Shown: piece by piece, positions 1-11,344 of the stretch
Numbering within the stretch: position 1 is the first letter of the stretch
How the letters are laid out: each line of letters opens with the position of its first letter
NCBI RefSeq assembly: GCF_029784155.1
Contig: NC_073691.1
Location: 61,393,746-61,457,745, forward strand
Source: Uranotaenia lowii
Lineage: Eukaryota > Arthropoda > Insecta > Diptera > Culicidae
DNA length: 64,000 nt
Reading direction: 5' to 3'
The notes under the pieces: model-generated
What the model was told of the DNA's origin: nothing
What the model saw: only the letters and a program-made list of their open reading frames with translations
Databases searched by the model: none
Program-made: the position numbers and the translations under genes

Positions 1-1640
1 AGCCAATAGTCGCTAGACCACAGATAGGTCTCATGTTTGGGTGGAAATGTTCAGTTGAACAGGCCGAATGAGTGATAAAACCGGCGGTTACTCGGCTAGA
101 GGTCGTGAGAACGAACAGATCCTAGGCAGAGTAAACATTTGGCTGATGTTACACTGATTGTAAGATATGTCGAATAGACGTGGAACAAAGGGACGATGAG
201 TTGAATTTTAAGGCAACTGGCTGTTTTACCGAATGGGTCGTCTATATTGCTTGAATCCAAGGCAGGCTTAATCGACATTCGACATTCGACCAAACCTCTT
301 TTCAATCTCAGGACCATTTGGGACACCATATATACTCTTTTTTGAGGGTTTGAACTATTTCTCGTGAAAAAAAATGTCGAAACTCTCAGTTTAAATAAAA
401 TCAAAATAGCAGTGTATTTTTTTGAATCATGAACGGTTTCAATCACCCCTTGATTTTATTGTATTTTATTCTTTTGCACTTTTTCAGAAACAAAGTAAAT
501 GACCCCTGACTAAAAAAGTGCTTGATCTGGTAAAAATAATTACCTAGCATTAATTCCTTCAGGCAATGACTATCCAAAACATTGCCGATTCACAGCCCGA
601 TCGAAAAAACGCTTATTCATGTGTTAAAACAAGTTCTAGCATCTGTAGTTTTTAGGATACAAGGGTTTATTTTAAAACTAGGGAAAAATAATTCTGTAAA
701 ATCATTTAGGTGAAAGTTGAGAAATTTGCATTGCATTCAGACATGAAACTCATCAGTGGATAAAGCATCTGGACGTTAAGTATGCTTTCATCAGAGAGAT
801 TATAAGAAGCGGTCAGTTGTCTTTGCCAACTGATGCGTTCTCAGAACGTTACCGAGACCAAGCCATGAGAAGCTGTTAAGCGATTTAAATTCGCGAATTG
901 AGGTGAGGTGTTGATACTTACGGTTCGGATAGGTTCCGGAAGATCCTAACTCCTGCAAGATAATTAGCTGTTCCTTCCGGGACGACCAAATAACTTGTCT
1001 TGCGAACAAAAGATGACTGCAGATGACAACTGATGATAGTAAACACGGTCCAAATGTTTACAACATCACACGCTTAAGGAAGACTACTCAAATTAGGTTA
1101 GTGGTAACACAAAAGTGTTGTCAGGTTTTTCTGGTTAGAAGTAGGTATCACTTTACTAATTGAGAAATGAGTAATTCCCGGTTAAGGAATGTGAGAAGTG
1201 GAGAAGTGACAAATAGCGGTCGCTAATGTAATGGGTAGTTTTTCAAGGACTGGACAATCAGGTGGTTGGTTGTAAACGGATCTAAATGATCTTATCTTAA
1301 ACAGGTGCTAGATCAAACCAGAAAAAAATGAAAATTCAATAATTTTTCTTGGTCATATTTTAAATAGAATAGTTTTTCAATTTCAAACCTTTTCATAAAT
1401 GTAAAGGACATAAAAATTGAATAAGTACAGTCGAAGTTATACAAATAGTTTACAACGCTGAGCTTGTTTCTGTAATCTGTAAAATGAAATCTCGTAAAAA
1501 TAGAGGAAAATAGTTCCCTAGGTATTAATCAAATTGTTTGTACCAAGGAATTGAAATCAAGAGAGGATTCTTTGCATTTGGAGTGGTAATGATCAAAATT
1601 CCACAACTGCTTCACAAATTGCAACAATTTTCTACAATTA
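1..1640. other. AT-rich non-coding stretch, no gene recognised
   Basis: No open frame here shows a recognisable domain. About 1160-1290 carries a degenerate dispersed repeat that recurs near 14270-14375; both share the string GTGACAAATAGC followed by ATCGCTAATGTAAT or a close variant. Nothing else is supported. Confidence 0.5.
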
Positions 1641-1770
1641 AAGTCTGTTTCACATAGAATCTGACCGGATAAAATAGATCATTTCTCAGCAAAGAAATAA
1701 CGTACAACAAAAGTAAAAATGTCATTTTGAAGGGTTTTTATTGCACTTTAAGGAAAAAAATACATTAAAA

Positions 1771-2820
1771 TTATTCGTCAGCTTTTCGGATGAATTTTCG
1801 AACTTTTTTTGTGATACCACCCATCATTTTCTGCGCAGTACTGCTGGTAACCTCATTCGCCATCTTGTTCCACCACTTTTCCCTTTGAGCGGGTTTTTTC
1901 ATGGTTCTGCCACATTTCTTCAGTTTGCCCTTAACTATTGCCCAATATTTCTCGATGGAACGAAAATCCGGACAGTTTGGTGGAATGATACTTTTTTCAA
2001 CAAAATCGATCTCCTTATACCACTTAACGAAATCCCGGCTGTAGTGGCAGCTTGCCAGGTCAGGCCAGAACTTCATCGGACCTTTGTGGGAACGAATGAA
2101 TGGCAAAACCCTCTTCTGGAGACATTCTTCTTTGTAAACATTTTCATTCATTGTGTCCACAGTGATGAAAATCATAGTCTTCTTCCCAAATACAGATCCC
2201 TTGCCAAATCATCAACTTACGAGCAAATTTATCTGCGAAAACAAACTTGAATCTACCCGCAACATTCCATTTACGCTTCGCAAGGTAAAATTTGTTACCG
2301 GGTATTTGTCCAAAATCCATTTTGACGTAAGTTTCGTCGTCCATCAAAATGCATCCGTTGTACTTGGTCAACACTTTCTCGTACAACTTCCTTGCCCTGG
2401 TTTTGGCAACCAGGTTTTGTTTCAGCGTCCTGTTGGGGTGTTTGCTTGCATGATACGACCGCAAGCCTTCTCGCAAACAAATTCGTCGAGCTGTACTGTG
2501 GTTCGTCTTGAACTTTTTCGCCAAATTCCGCAAGGAGATTCCAAGATTATTGTGAACTGATCGAATTACCTTTGCTCGCAGCTTCCGGTCATATGTTACA
2601 CTTTTACGCCTGGTTTGTTTTGCTCGATCTACCGTGAGGGTCTCCCGGTAACGTTGCAGCACCGAATTCACAGTCGATTTAGGATATTTCGTGATCACGT
2701 CGGTTTCTCTACGTGAGTGTGCAGAATTTTCTCTCGCCTTTCGCGTTCCATCGTCGATAACTTTTGACTGACTGTTTCTTGATCTTGATGAAATTTTCAC
2801 CACTAAGTAAACAAACCATC
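1771..2820 (-). pseudogene. Tc1/mariner (ITmD37E-like) transposase, frameshifted
   Basis: A DDE transposase that would cut and paste DNA at TA sites. Read right to left it has two helix-turn-helix DNA-binding regions (HTH core RNLAKKFKTNHSTARRI), then the first catalytic Asp in LMDDETYVKMDFGQ. The second Asp lies in WPDLASCHYS and the Glu in RSIEKYW, with about 35 residues between them by my count, close to the spacing of the mosquito ITmD37E group. The frame breaks near 2150-2175: one frame ends WEEDYDFHHC and the next resumes MIFITVDTMNENVY. The first ATG region near 2803 is poor, so the N-terminus is probably decayed. A possible 3' TIR starts near 1643 (AGTCTGTTTCACATAG). The right end could not be found; it abuts a second mariner copy near 2830. 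Confidence 0.8.
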
Positions 2821-3250
2821 CGGATCAAAACACTGTTAATAGATTCGCGATGTGACAACAGTCTTTATATTCTTTTTCAATATCCGGTTTGGTTGCTTAC
2901 TGGCCCGATAAAATCGTATTCCTTCGCTCAGGTGAATCCTTCTGAAGGTGCACCGGTCGGCATTGAATTTCTTGGCGATGTCATAGTCCGACTGCCCTGG
3001 GTTTACCTTGATAGTTCTCAACACCTTCAAATGCAGTTTCCGATCCTTAGGTCTTCTATGACGCTTGGTATGAGCCTGCCGATCGATAAAGTCTGCTTCA
3101 TTTAATATTGGAACAAATTCTTTTGCTCATTGTGGCGCTCCTAGTGGACGGATTTGGAAACTTTTTTCACCCACGTGTCGGGAAATTCATTACCTTTCAC
3201 CATGTATTTATGTCATAACACCAAACGATAGCATTTTGTAAACAACCGCC

Positions 3251-3672
3251 ATGGAAGCCGAACGGAGAGATCAAATTGTGCACAGTTTTCTTGAAAATCC
3301 ATTGTTGTCGGCATCGAAGCTAGCTAAACAGCTTAAAATGCCCAGAAATACCGTATGACGTGTTATCAAGCAGTACAAGGAAACATTGACGACGGCTCGG
3401 AAGCCGCATTCGAAGCGTCGGAGTGGAACTGTCGACCGGAAGCTGCGTGGGAAAGTCATCAAGGCCGTCAAGAGGAATCCCAATCTTTCAGACCGCGATT
3501 TGGCCAATAAGTTCCAGGCCGCTCACAGTACGGTGCGACGAATTCGTCTCCGGGAAGGAATAAGGTCATTCCGAGCCAGCAAACAGCCAAATCGGACGCT
3601 GAAGCAGAACAATGTGGCCAGAATCCGTGCTCGAAAGCTGTACGACCAAGTGCTGACCAAGTTCGACGGATG
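3251..3672 (+). pseudogene. Mariner transposase N-terminus with premature stop
   Basis: It starts at the ATG at 3251 (MEAERRDQIVHSFLENP) and encodes HTH 1 (SASKLAKQLKMPRNTV). An in-frame TGA at 3356-3358, probably from CGA, interrupts it. After the stop the same frame continues through a [15 protein letters not shown] linker and HTH 2 (RDLANKFQAAHSTVRRI) to LTKFDGC. There it is cut by the terminus of the inner MITE at 3675. The catalytic domain is absent, so it cannot encode an active transposase, although the DNA-binding half is nearly intact. Confidence 0.8.
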
Positions 3673-3674
3673 TA

Positions 3675-4030
3675 AAGTCTGCTTCATTTAATATTGGAAC
3701 ACAAACAATTGCGTGTAGTTCAGTCATTTATTAACGAATTCATAATTTGTTTTTCATACAAATGTAGCATTTTCTTTACTCTTTCATAAAAAAAAATTAA
3801 CTTAACAAACTCGTACTCGTACTCGTAGGAAAACTGTGCACAATTTGATCTCTCCGTTCGGCTTCCTTGGCGGTTGTTTACAAAATGCTGTCGTTTGGTG
3901 TTATGACATAAATACATGGTGAAAGGTAATGAATTTCCCGACACGTGGGTGAAAAAAGTTTCCAAATCCGTCCACTAGGAGCGCCACAATGAGCAAAAGA
4001 ATTTGTTCCAATATTAAATGAAGCAGACTT
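3675..4030 (-). mobile_element. 356-bp internally deleted mariner (MITE-like)
   Basis: It has AAGTCTGCTTC ends in inverted orientation, with TA at 3673-3674 and 4031-4032. Read on the minus strand it has about 200 bp of the family's 5' end, then jumps to about 150 bp of what is probably its 3' end. This is the usual structure of a non-autonomous deletion derivative. It includes a short GTACTC run near 3820. Confidence 0.75.
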
Positions 4031-4259
4031 TAGAATGCATCTCACGGAACCATTTGAGAACGCTACACACGGACGATTTGACCATTTTTACAGATTTCGC
4101 GATTTTTGAACAAGACCACATCGGGTTTTTGACGTGGGTGTCCAAAATTAATTTTCGGCTCGCGGCTTCTATCGCGTGTAACTTTTTTGGAAGAAAACGA
4201 TTCGTAATGAAATTTTCAGCACTGATAGAGGAAACATTTCCAAAAAAAAGTACTGTCAA

Positions 4260-4705
4260 AACATTCTAGATCCGACAACTAGGAGCGCTGTAGTGTTATA
4301 AACAGTGCGTCCATATTTTAGGTGATCCATGGTTTAGATTTTTCAAAGATTTATTCAAGGGTCGTATCCTACTTATGAAAAATGCACTTCTGAAATGTCT
4401 GCTCTTAGGTGAGAGCTGTTTGCACATTTTTCGTCGGTGTCTTGCAAGTACCTTCTCATAACAAAATTTTGCCCAATAATAACTAAAAAATAATACAAGG
4501 AACTTATTCACTTTTAAATATATGCAATATGCATGTTCCCAAAAGTTTCCTTAATGCTCTAAACTCTACTATGGAGGATTTTGTGGCGGTACTGTTTGGT
4601 AATCATCTCCCATGGCTTGCGATGCTTACGATGAGATTTATTTATTAGTCTTCGAAAAAATATTGTTTCGCACAGACTTATTGTTCTAAGAGATGCCGTA
4701 ACCTT
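4260..4705. other. Non-coding, possible mariner 5' terminal region
   Basis: ACTAGGAGCGCTGTAGTG near 4280 resembles the subterminal CACTAGGAGCGCCACAATG of the 3089-4030 element and probably belongs to the older minus-strand mariner. I see nothing else in this stretch. Confidence 0.35.
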
Positions 4706-5642
4706 TTATTTAAATGATTGCTTAGACATACCAAAATCAAAAATTCTAACACACTCATTAAAATAACGGTTACATGTGTCTATTGAATTGTAATAGCCAT
4801 ACGTGGTTCGATGAGATGGAATCCAAAGAAGCATTTGGTTGCTCAGCGGGCGTGTAGGAGCATACAAATTTATGCAATCCAGGAGATCGTTGTTTTCAAT
4901 ATTGCCGCTCAGTAAGTCGAATGTGAATAAACACTGCAGAAACTTCCTTCTACGGGATAGCGTTTCAAGATGAATCAGGTTACATCGATGTTCATAGGGA
5001 GTCCTAACTTCGGGATTCCAGTTAAATTTCCGAAGAGCAAACCGAACAAACGCTCGCTGGACACCTTCGAGAGATTGACTCAAAGTCAGTTGGAATGGGG
5101 CCCATACTGGAGCTGCGTATTCAAGTATACTTCTGACGATCGAACAATAAAGTGTTTTAAGTGCATACACGTCAATGAATTGGATTGTGTTGCGACGGAG
5201 GAAACCAAGCATAGCGTAAGCCTTGGCGGTTATTGTAGTGATATGCGTGTGAAATCTCAACCGGCTGTCGAAGGTAACACCGAGGTCCTTTATTGTGTCA
5301 ACAGTTTCGAGAACGGTATCACCCATTGTGTAGTTATACTGATGCACGTTACGGGTTCTCGATAAACTCATTGTTTTGCACTTTCTGACATTCACCAACA
5401 TTCCATTAAAACCGCACCATCTCATAATAACTCAGATCGTTCTGCAACATGATGCAGTCCAGCGGTGATGTAATTTGTCAGAAAAGCTTAAGGTCGTCTG
5501 TATAAAAAAGTTTATGCGACGTCAACATGTCACACAAATCGTTAACGATCAGTATGAATATTAACGGTCCTGGATGACTGCCTTGGGGAATACCGGATGG
5601 TATCAAAAATTTCGAAGAGCAAAAGCAGTTGACTTTAACATA
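4706..5642 (-). pseudogene. LINE reverse transcriptase, catalytic and C-terminal part
   Basis: This copies LINE RNA into DNA at the target. From the right end it reads SGIPQGSHPGPLIF, then the catalytic YTDD box (the usual YADD with Ala to Thr) near 5515. After a short disrupted stretch comes a long frame with KDLGVTFDSRLRFHTHI and ILEYAAPVWAPF, the conserved thumb and C-terminal blocks of CR1/jockey-type RTs. The frame closes at a stop near 4706. Confidence 0.8.
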
Positions 5643-5787
5643 CACAGAAAAAATTAATTGCTGTAAAATTACGGCAAATATCCTGTAACAAAAAGGAGCA
5701 GGACATTTACCGTAATTTTACAGGACGAAAAAAAAAATCACGCGGCATTTATTTTTACAAGAGCATATTATTTTACAGGCTGCTTTG

Positions 5788-6899
5788 CAGTGTTCGGCAT
5801 CGCTAACAGAAAAATTAGCGCCGCTAGTTAAATCGCTAACTCAGTCAAAGTTAGCGATCGTTAATTTGAATCGCTAAATGAGCTGAAAACGTTATCGCTT
5901 AAACTTAAAGCGCTAATCACTAACTGCTGTTGACCAATAAAACGTACATTAAAAATATTTCTGTTTATTAATTTTATGTTATTTGGGTTTGCAGTACCTA
6001 TGTTACACCGGAAAATACAAATAAAGTTAATTAAAATTTCTATCAACTTATAGTGTTGTTTGTATTGTAAATTATTTATAGCATAAATTATGGCTGCATC
6101 TTTTTTTTTTTTGGTTCAAATACTTTACGCAGTCTAGATTTTTTTTTAATTATGTTTCCTATCAAACAGTTTTCTCATTTTTCAAACTTTCAAGATAGAA
6201 ATTTATGATGGGAGCAAACCTTTTTCGAACTCTGAGGTCTTGAAATTTCTGAAACCCTGTTGCAAAGATCTAAAACCTTTGTTTTAGTTCTAAACTCATC
6301 TATGATTTTTTGAGTAATGTCTTCAATATTAAAAGACATTCTTACATTCAAAACGCTATGACTCGGTTATCTGAAGAAATACTAAGTCATGATTATCGCC
6401 ATTTATTTTTTTTTGGTAAAATTCTGCAAAAGTTGCCGGTTAGTATTAAACTGAAACAAAGCTTTTTAGACCTCAGGGGTTGAGAAAATTTTAAATAATC
6501 TTAGTCAATAGACTCAGTCTAATGGCCAGTTCAACAATGCCATAATCCAATGGTAATATTATCTTATGTTTAAATTAACTGATCTTATCTGAAAGTTTAT
6601 TTCTTCACCACTTAAAAATCAATAAGCTGATTGAACGATGTTGAAAATAGTTCAACGAAAACACTCTTATCGTCTGATTTTGTACGCATTTCCCAAAAAC
6701 ACCATAAGAAATTCGTAAAAATTCGTGAGTTTGAAACAAATACATGGGAGTTAGCGGTCTTCAATTAGCGGAACCTCAAAATAGCGAAACTTTTTAATTC
6801 GCTAGCTTAATCAAAACTTAGCGGCAAAATTAAACCGCTAATAAAAAGTTAGCGGACTAATTAGCGATTAGCGGTTTAGCGTTTCTGTGCCGAACACTG
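5788..6899. mobile_element. hAT-type MITE, 8-bp target duplication CTGCTTTG
   Basis: It has terminal inverted repeats CAGTGTTCGGCA and TGCCGAACACTG, and a perfect 8-bp duplication CTGCTTTG at 5780-5787 and 6900-6907. The CAGTG ends and 8-bp duplication are diagnostic of the hAT superfamily. Subterminal regions are packed with short TTAGCG and CGCTAA words on both strands, which could be transposase binding sites. There is no transposase gene, so it is non-autonomous. Confidence 0.9.
6225..6530. repeat. Degenerate foldback repeat inside the hAT MITE
   Basis: ACTCTGAGGTCTTGAAATTTCTG near 6230 pairs roughly with TAGACCTCAGGGGTTGAG near 6470. An ATAGACTCAGTC word follows at about 6508. The same words in the same order form the arms of the foldback element at 59749-62220. 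This looks like an older, smaller member of that family. Confidence 0.5.
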
Positions 6900-8859
6900 C
6901 TGCTTTGAAATTACAGTACTGTAAAATTTTGATTCATTTATTTTTTTAGGTTCGATTTGTGAATGGTTTTTTGAAAATAGTTTTAATTAAGATTACAAAA
7001 TTAACCAAATCAGATAATGGGCATTAGATTTTTTGCAATATGAAAACACGGATATTTGCCTTTATAAGAACATTTATTTACAATGAAATCCACTCACTAA
7101 ATACATGCAAAATCAAATCAATTCTACACCTACACAATTTACACTATCACGAATCTTGTTCCATCCTCCAGTAACCTGCGGCCACTACCAATGATGTTTG
7201 TTCTGATAAACGTCAGTTTTAATGATTTCCACGATCGAGAATTTTCTATGCATCGGTACATGCTAACTGTTTTCAATTTCTTGAACATAAAAAGGGAATG
7301 TTAGCTAACAATTGGTTAAAATCCAAACCCTTATTAGGGCGATCAGCAGTATTCGGAACATCACAACCGAAAATAACCGGCAACATTCCTTTCTTCAAAA
7401 CGTCCTCAACGCATGATGTATTCGTTCTTGCTCAAACCTGTTCTGGAAGAACGAGCATGCATGAAGTTCAAAACCACGGTTTTCTCCCGCAACACAAAAA
7501 CTTCTTCCATGGATAATGTTTCCATTACTCCCGAATCATCAGCCTTCAAACGAGATCGGCAAGCTGAACAAAAAAGAAATTTGCGAATAATCGGATCCTT
7601 TAAAAATAACGTCTTCTGTTCTTGGGTTACAATACAACTGATGTGATGTCCTCATAAAGGGGGTACGTTAGATTCTGAAGGCAGTCTAAAAGCAAAAGGA
7701 ATAACATTACAAAACGCAATCAACTTGGTAACAAATTTACCACCTTACCAGAGTTACAATATCGTCACCGGTGTGTTGCGGTTTGGATATCAGTTCGATA
7801 GCCAGATGATCCTCCACAATTTTAGAAACTGTTGTGATATTCAGATCCCCTTCAATAAGCGCTCTCACAATGCTCAGTCATTAGCTTGACAATCTGTTTG
7901 TAAATCCTATTTATAGTTGTTGAATCAAGTTAAATCTGAAAATGAAAGAGAATATTTAGATGATCTTCTGAAATCATTGTTTCTGTAATTTATCTAAGAA
8001 AAACAAAATGCGCTGACTTCCAAATACCCACCAAGTCCACCATAATCCAGAAAAAAGAAACAAATTATCTAAATATTCAACTATGAATTGATAAAAAAAA
8101 TCCAAAACAATCTCGTAGGAAAATGTAAACATCACTGAAAATAAGCAATATCCAAATATGGGAAGCTTAATCCCCTAAGTAATCTTGTTTGATACAAGCC
8201 TATGTTGCTATGTGAATTTCGGCCTCCACGAATTGTTAGTCCTGAGTTATAGGTTAGAGAAAAAATCAAAACAATAAATTATAAACCTTGGATAATAATT
8301 TTTTGGAAACTTTTCTAGGCAAAATAAAATAAAAATTCAATAAAATTTTTGAAAACTCATTTGTAACGGAAGAGCAAAATGGGACTGAACACAAACTTGA
8401 GAATAAGGGTTTCACTCTAGCCCGGTATAACCCAAAACCAAGTTGAAATGCCGCAAAATCGGATGAAACTGGCTCCCGACGAAAATAAGTTGGAGGGGGT
8501 TTTTCCAAACTTGAGAATGAACGTCATTTTTGCAACTTAATTTTGGGGCATGTCAAACGGCAGGGATTTTTTTTGGGATTTTTTCATTTGATGAACCAAA
8601 TATCAAAAGGGATTATAGAAATTTAATAAGTACAATATTTTTGTTCATATTTCCTTTTTTATTTTATTTTCAAAAATATTTTTTTTCACAATGCCTAACC
8701 TCGGCAGAAGATTTCGAAAAAGGTTATTTAAGAAACCCGAGCCTGATTTGCCCCGAAGCAATTTTCGATAAATCAATGACCGCGGTCAGAAATCACAGAG
8801 TGCTGCTGCCACCATGAAAACGGAACTTAAATTAAAGCTTACATTTAAATCAATGGCTC

Positions 8860-9264
8860 TGATCTGCAGGATGTACCTGGAAGGAAACCAGGGTGCAATC
8901 GTCACTGAAATTGACTATCCAATGAATTATAGTATCTACGGCTAAACGATAGATGTACATAACAGCCGAATTCATGTAATTCCGGAAACTCCTGGCGATT
9001 GGAATTGTTCAGGAACGTCACGTACGTGCCCTCACAATCTTGAGACCGCCTAGCATAGTGCTGTCCGAAGCTCTCGTTTCATTAGGTTGTGAATGGCAAA
9101 TGCTGCGAATGATCCAGAATGTCCTCCACATCATCCGGCTTCCCATTGGTTTTTTTTCCTTCCGGAAATTCGCTGGAGGCATGATACGGCTTCTGAAGTA
9201 GGTATTTATAATCGATGAGGAGTGTTTCTGGAAATCTATAAATTAAAATGAATAAGCATAGCAA
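8860..9264 (-). other. Possible coding exon(s) of the 5.7-kb element, unrecognised
   Basis: Two minus-strand open stretches adjoin here. One contains RFPETLLIDYKYLLQKPYH and ends at 9082. The other, immediately downstream in another frame, contains SFGQHYARRSQDCEGTYVTF. Their composition is more protein-like than the surrounding AT-rich sequence. I recognise no domain, and the frames do not join without a shift or a splice. They could be exons of this element's transposase or of an accessory protein, or chance. Confidence 0.3.
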
Positions 9265-10902
9265 AATTTTATCAAATTCAAAGCACCCGAGATTGTTTTC
9301 GATGCGACTTACTTTTTTGCTTACAAAACGAAGCTTAACAAAGGGAAATTTTTTTTGGGGTGGTCAGTTCAAGCATCGAACTTTGATTTTGGTGTATTGA
9401 CAGCAGCCCAAAATCGAGAACGCCAGTCGAACTTTGTTTTGATGCGCTGGCGTTCTTATTTTTGGGTTGTTTTGATTCTGAGTGTTTATCGTGAGGAGTT
9501 TTAACGTACGCAGAGAGTGCAATTTAAAGGTGTGTCATTTTACTTCTCTGTCATGTGTTGGTTAGAGGCTTAAAAGCTCTAGAAAAACATTACGAGAGGT
9601 TATATGAGCAAAAACACATTTTCATTTTAAAAAAATTGATATGGAATTTCATTTAAGAAAATAATCTGACTTTGTGCTAATTTAAATATTTTCGGTAATA
9701 CCTTCAACCATGGCATAATTTTGGTGAAAAAAGTTCGTTATGATTATACATTAAAGGAAATAGAGATAGCAATAATCTACCATTCTATAGAGATGGTGAT
9801 AAATTTCTAGTCTATTTACAAAACCGTAGAATGACCTAATTGAAAAACCTTATTTTATTTTTCAATTTATTTTAAGTTACTTCTAAAGTGTCCCTAAAGT
9901 TTCTTCATTACCTTTTTACATATTCCATATACTTTGTTGATTCCCTTAATTCAGAAAAAAAGCCTTTTCGATGGGATTTTTTTTTTGTTTAAACATATTC
10001 ATTTTTACTTTGTTTGTTTTTGTGTTTTTTAAAGGTCCTATAGCCAACAAAAAGCAAAGAAAAAAGGGTTGATTCGCTCAAATTTTAATTAAATTTTCGT
10101 AATAAACTGTGAATTAAGAATGTTTTAATTTGTGCTGATTTTTCTGGCTAATCCCACAACGAAATTTCCTTAAGCCTGAGGTAAGACTTGGTGATAAATT
10201 ATATCCTTTAAAATATATTTATAACTACAGAAATTATCGCGTTTCCAGTTATCATCTTAAAAAAAGGAGACTGAAAATGAACGTAAAACGAACAGTAATG
10301 TTTTCAACGGTTATCGATTAGCAGGGTTTCGAAAAACTTGTTCCTTAGAACTATTCCAGATCGACAAAGGAAAATTTTAAAATGGGAATGTAGTCGGTAA
10401 GTGATTTTTTTTATATTTTCAACTGCTTTCATTGCGACTGAATTAAGATTCATCATTTCGTTGACCCCAATTATGATTTTGTTTCGTTGAGCTAAAGTTT
10501 AATCTATTAAGAACAATTACAATTACTGTTGGTGTTCCGAAGAATCAAACGACTGATGTATTGAAAAAATATTTCTTTGGAAAATGATGGAAATGCAATA
10601 AACGAACCGCTTTCGAATGAAGTTTGTAAAATGCATGTTAGGATTCAAATTACATGTTAGTAATTCCCACTTACCGATTATCGAGCTGGATATTTTAGGA
10701 AAAAAATATTTCGTTGTTGTGCAGCACCATGTCTTCTCGGGCCTTATCGTTCTGAGTGATGGTCGATTTTTTGTTTATTTCCAAAAGTTGAAACTATGAA
10801 AGATAATAATAAAATTTAAAAAATATTACAACGGATTGATAAATATTTCAATAATTACCTTCCTTAATTTTTGAGTTTGTTGTTTAAATCGTTCTCATAC
10901 AG

Positions 10903-11109
10903 TTACGCCACATACGCCACAATGCGACCATCATCTTCACGACAACTTTCTGCTTCCGGTAAGCCCGCTGCTCGCAGTTTGGTGCTAATCCGGGTTTCCT
11001 TCGCTGCATTTTCGACCACCACTGCGTAGTTAAACGGCCCGTAACTGGTAGAGTTGTTCCGATTGTTCCGACATAAACCGTTTTTATACCTAACTGGGAT
11101 GCCAGTCAC
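10903..11109 (-). other. Possible short coding exon of the 5.7-kb element
   Basis: A minus-strand open stretch of about 68 codons near the right end, ending at a stop at 10903, contains YGPFNYAVVVENAAKETRIS. No domain is recognised. It is in the position where a first exon would lie if the element is transcribed leftward from its right end. Confidence 0.25.
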
Positions 11110-11344
11110 ACTTTAATTCTGTGTGGAATTGAGAATTATTGGACGACGCGTAATTTATCTGGCACGTAATTATTTTTGGCCAGTAAAATTGCGGCAAATG
11201 TCATGCTCTTTTTTGTTACAGGACATTTACTGTAAAATTCAAAGATTTTCATTTTAAGCTCCATGTTTTTTTAATTACAGGCCGTTTTATTTAACAGGTC
11301 ATCGTTTTCAATGACACGTAATAGTCATTATTTTTTTCTGTGTA

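Larger units (their letters stand above)
3089..4030. mobile_element. Composite mariner element, TA target duplication
   Basis: The element is bounded by inverted AAGTCTGCTTCATTTAATA ends at 3089 and 4030, and by TA at 3087-3088 and 4031-4032. About 200 bp at each end are near-perfect inverted copies of each other, including the start of the transposase coding sequence. A third copy of the 27-bp terminus lies inside at 3675. The unit therefore looks like the 5' part of one mariner joined to an inverted, internally deleted relative. The host frame closes when exactly this unit is removed, so it inserted as one block. Confidence 0.85.
2836..4259 (-). pseudogene. Mariner-type transposase N-terminal half, split by a 942-bp insertion
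   Basis: Two minus-strand pieces belong to one transposase. 4259-4033 encodes the first HTH (CSKIAKSVKMVKSSVCSVL), and 3088-2836 encodes the second (SDYDIAKKFNADRCTFRRI, then a FYRASKQPNR motif). If 3089-4030 and one TA copy are removed, codons read straight through from MHS to DRQAH with no stop. It stops at TSRIY near 2836, before any catalytic Asp, so it is a truncated relic. It is older than the element inside it. It resembles, but is not identical to, the neighbouring copy at 1771-2820. Confidence 0.75.
5643..11342. mobile_element. 5.7-kb TIR DNA transposon, TA duplication, family not recognised
   Basis: The ends are CACAGAAAAAA at 5643 and TTTTTTTCTGTG at 11342, with TA on both sides (5641-5642 and 11343-11344). 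Subterminal blocks repeat a motif like GTAAAATTACGGCAAAT and its complement GGACATTTACCGTAATTTTA, which can pair with each other. A solo copy of this end sits at 17778. The host LINE frame is restored on removal, so the bounds are firm. Possible minus-strand exons at 8860-9264 and 10903-11109 do not resemble any transposase I know. It contains a hAT MITE (5788-6899). The remainder is AT-rich with no recognised gene. Confidence 0.8.
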
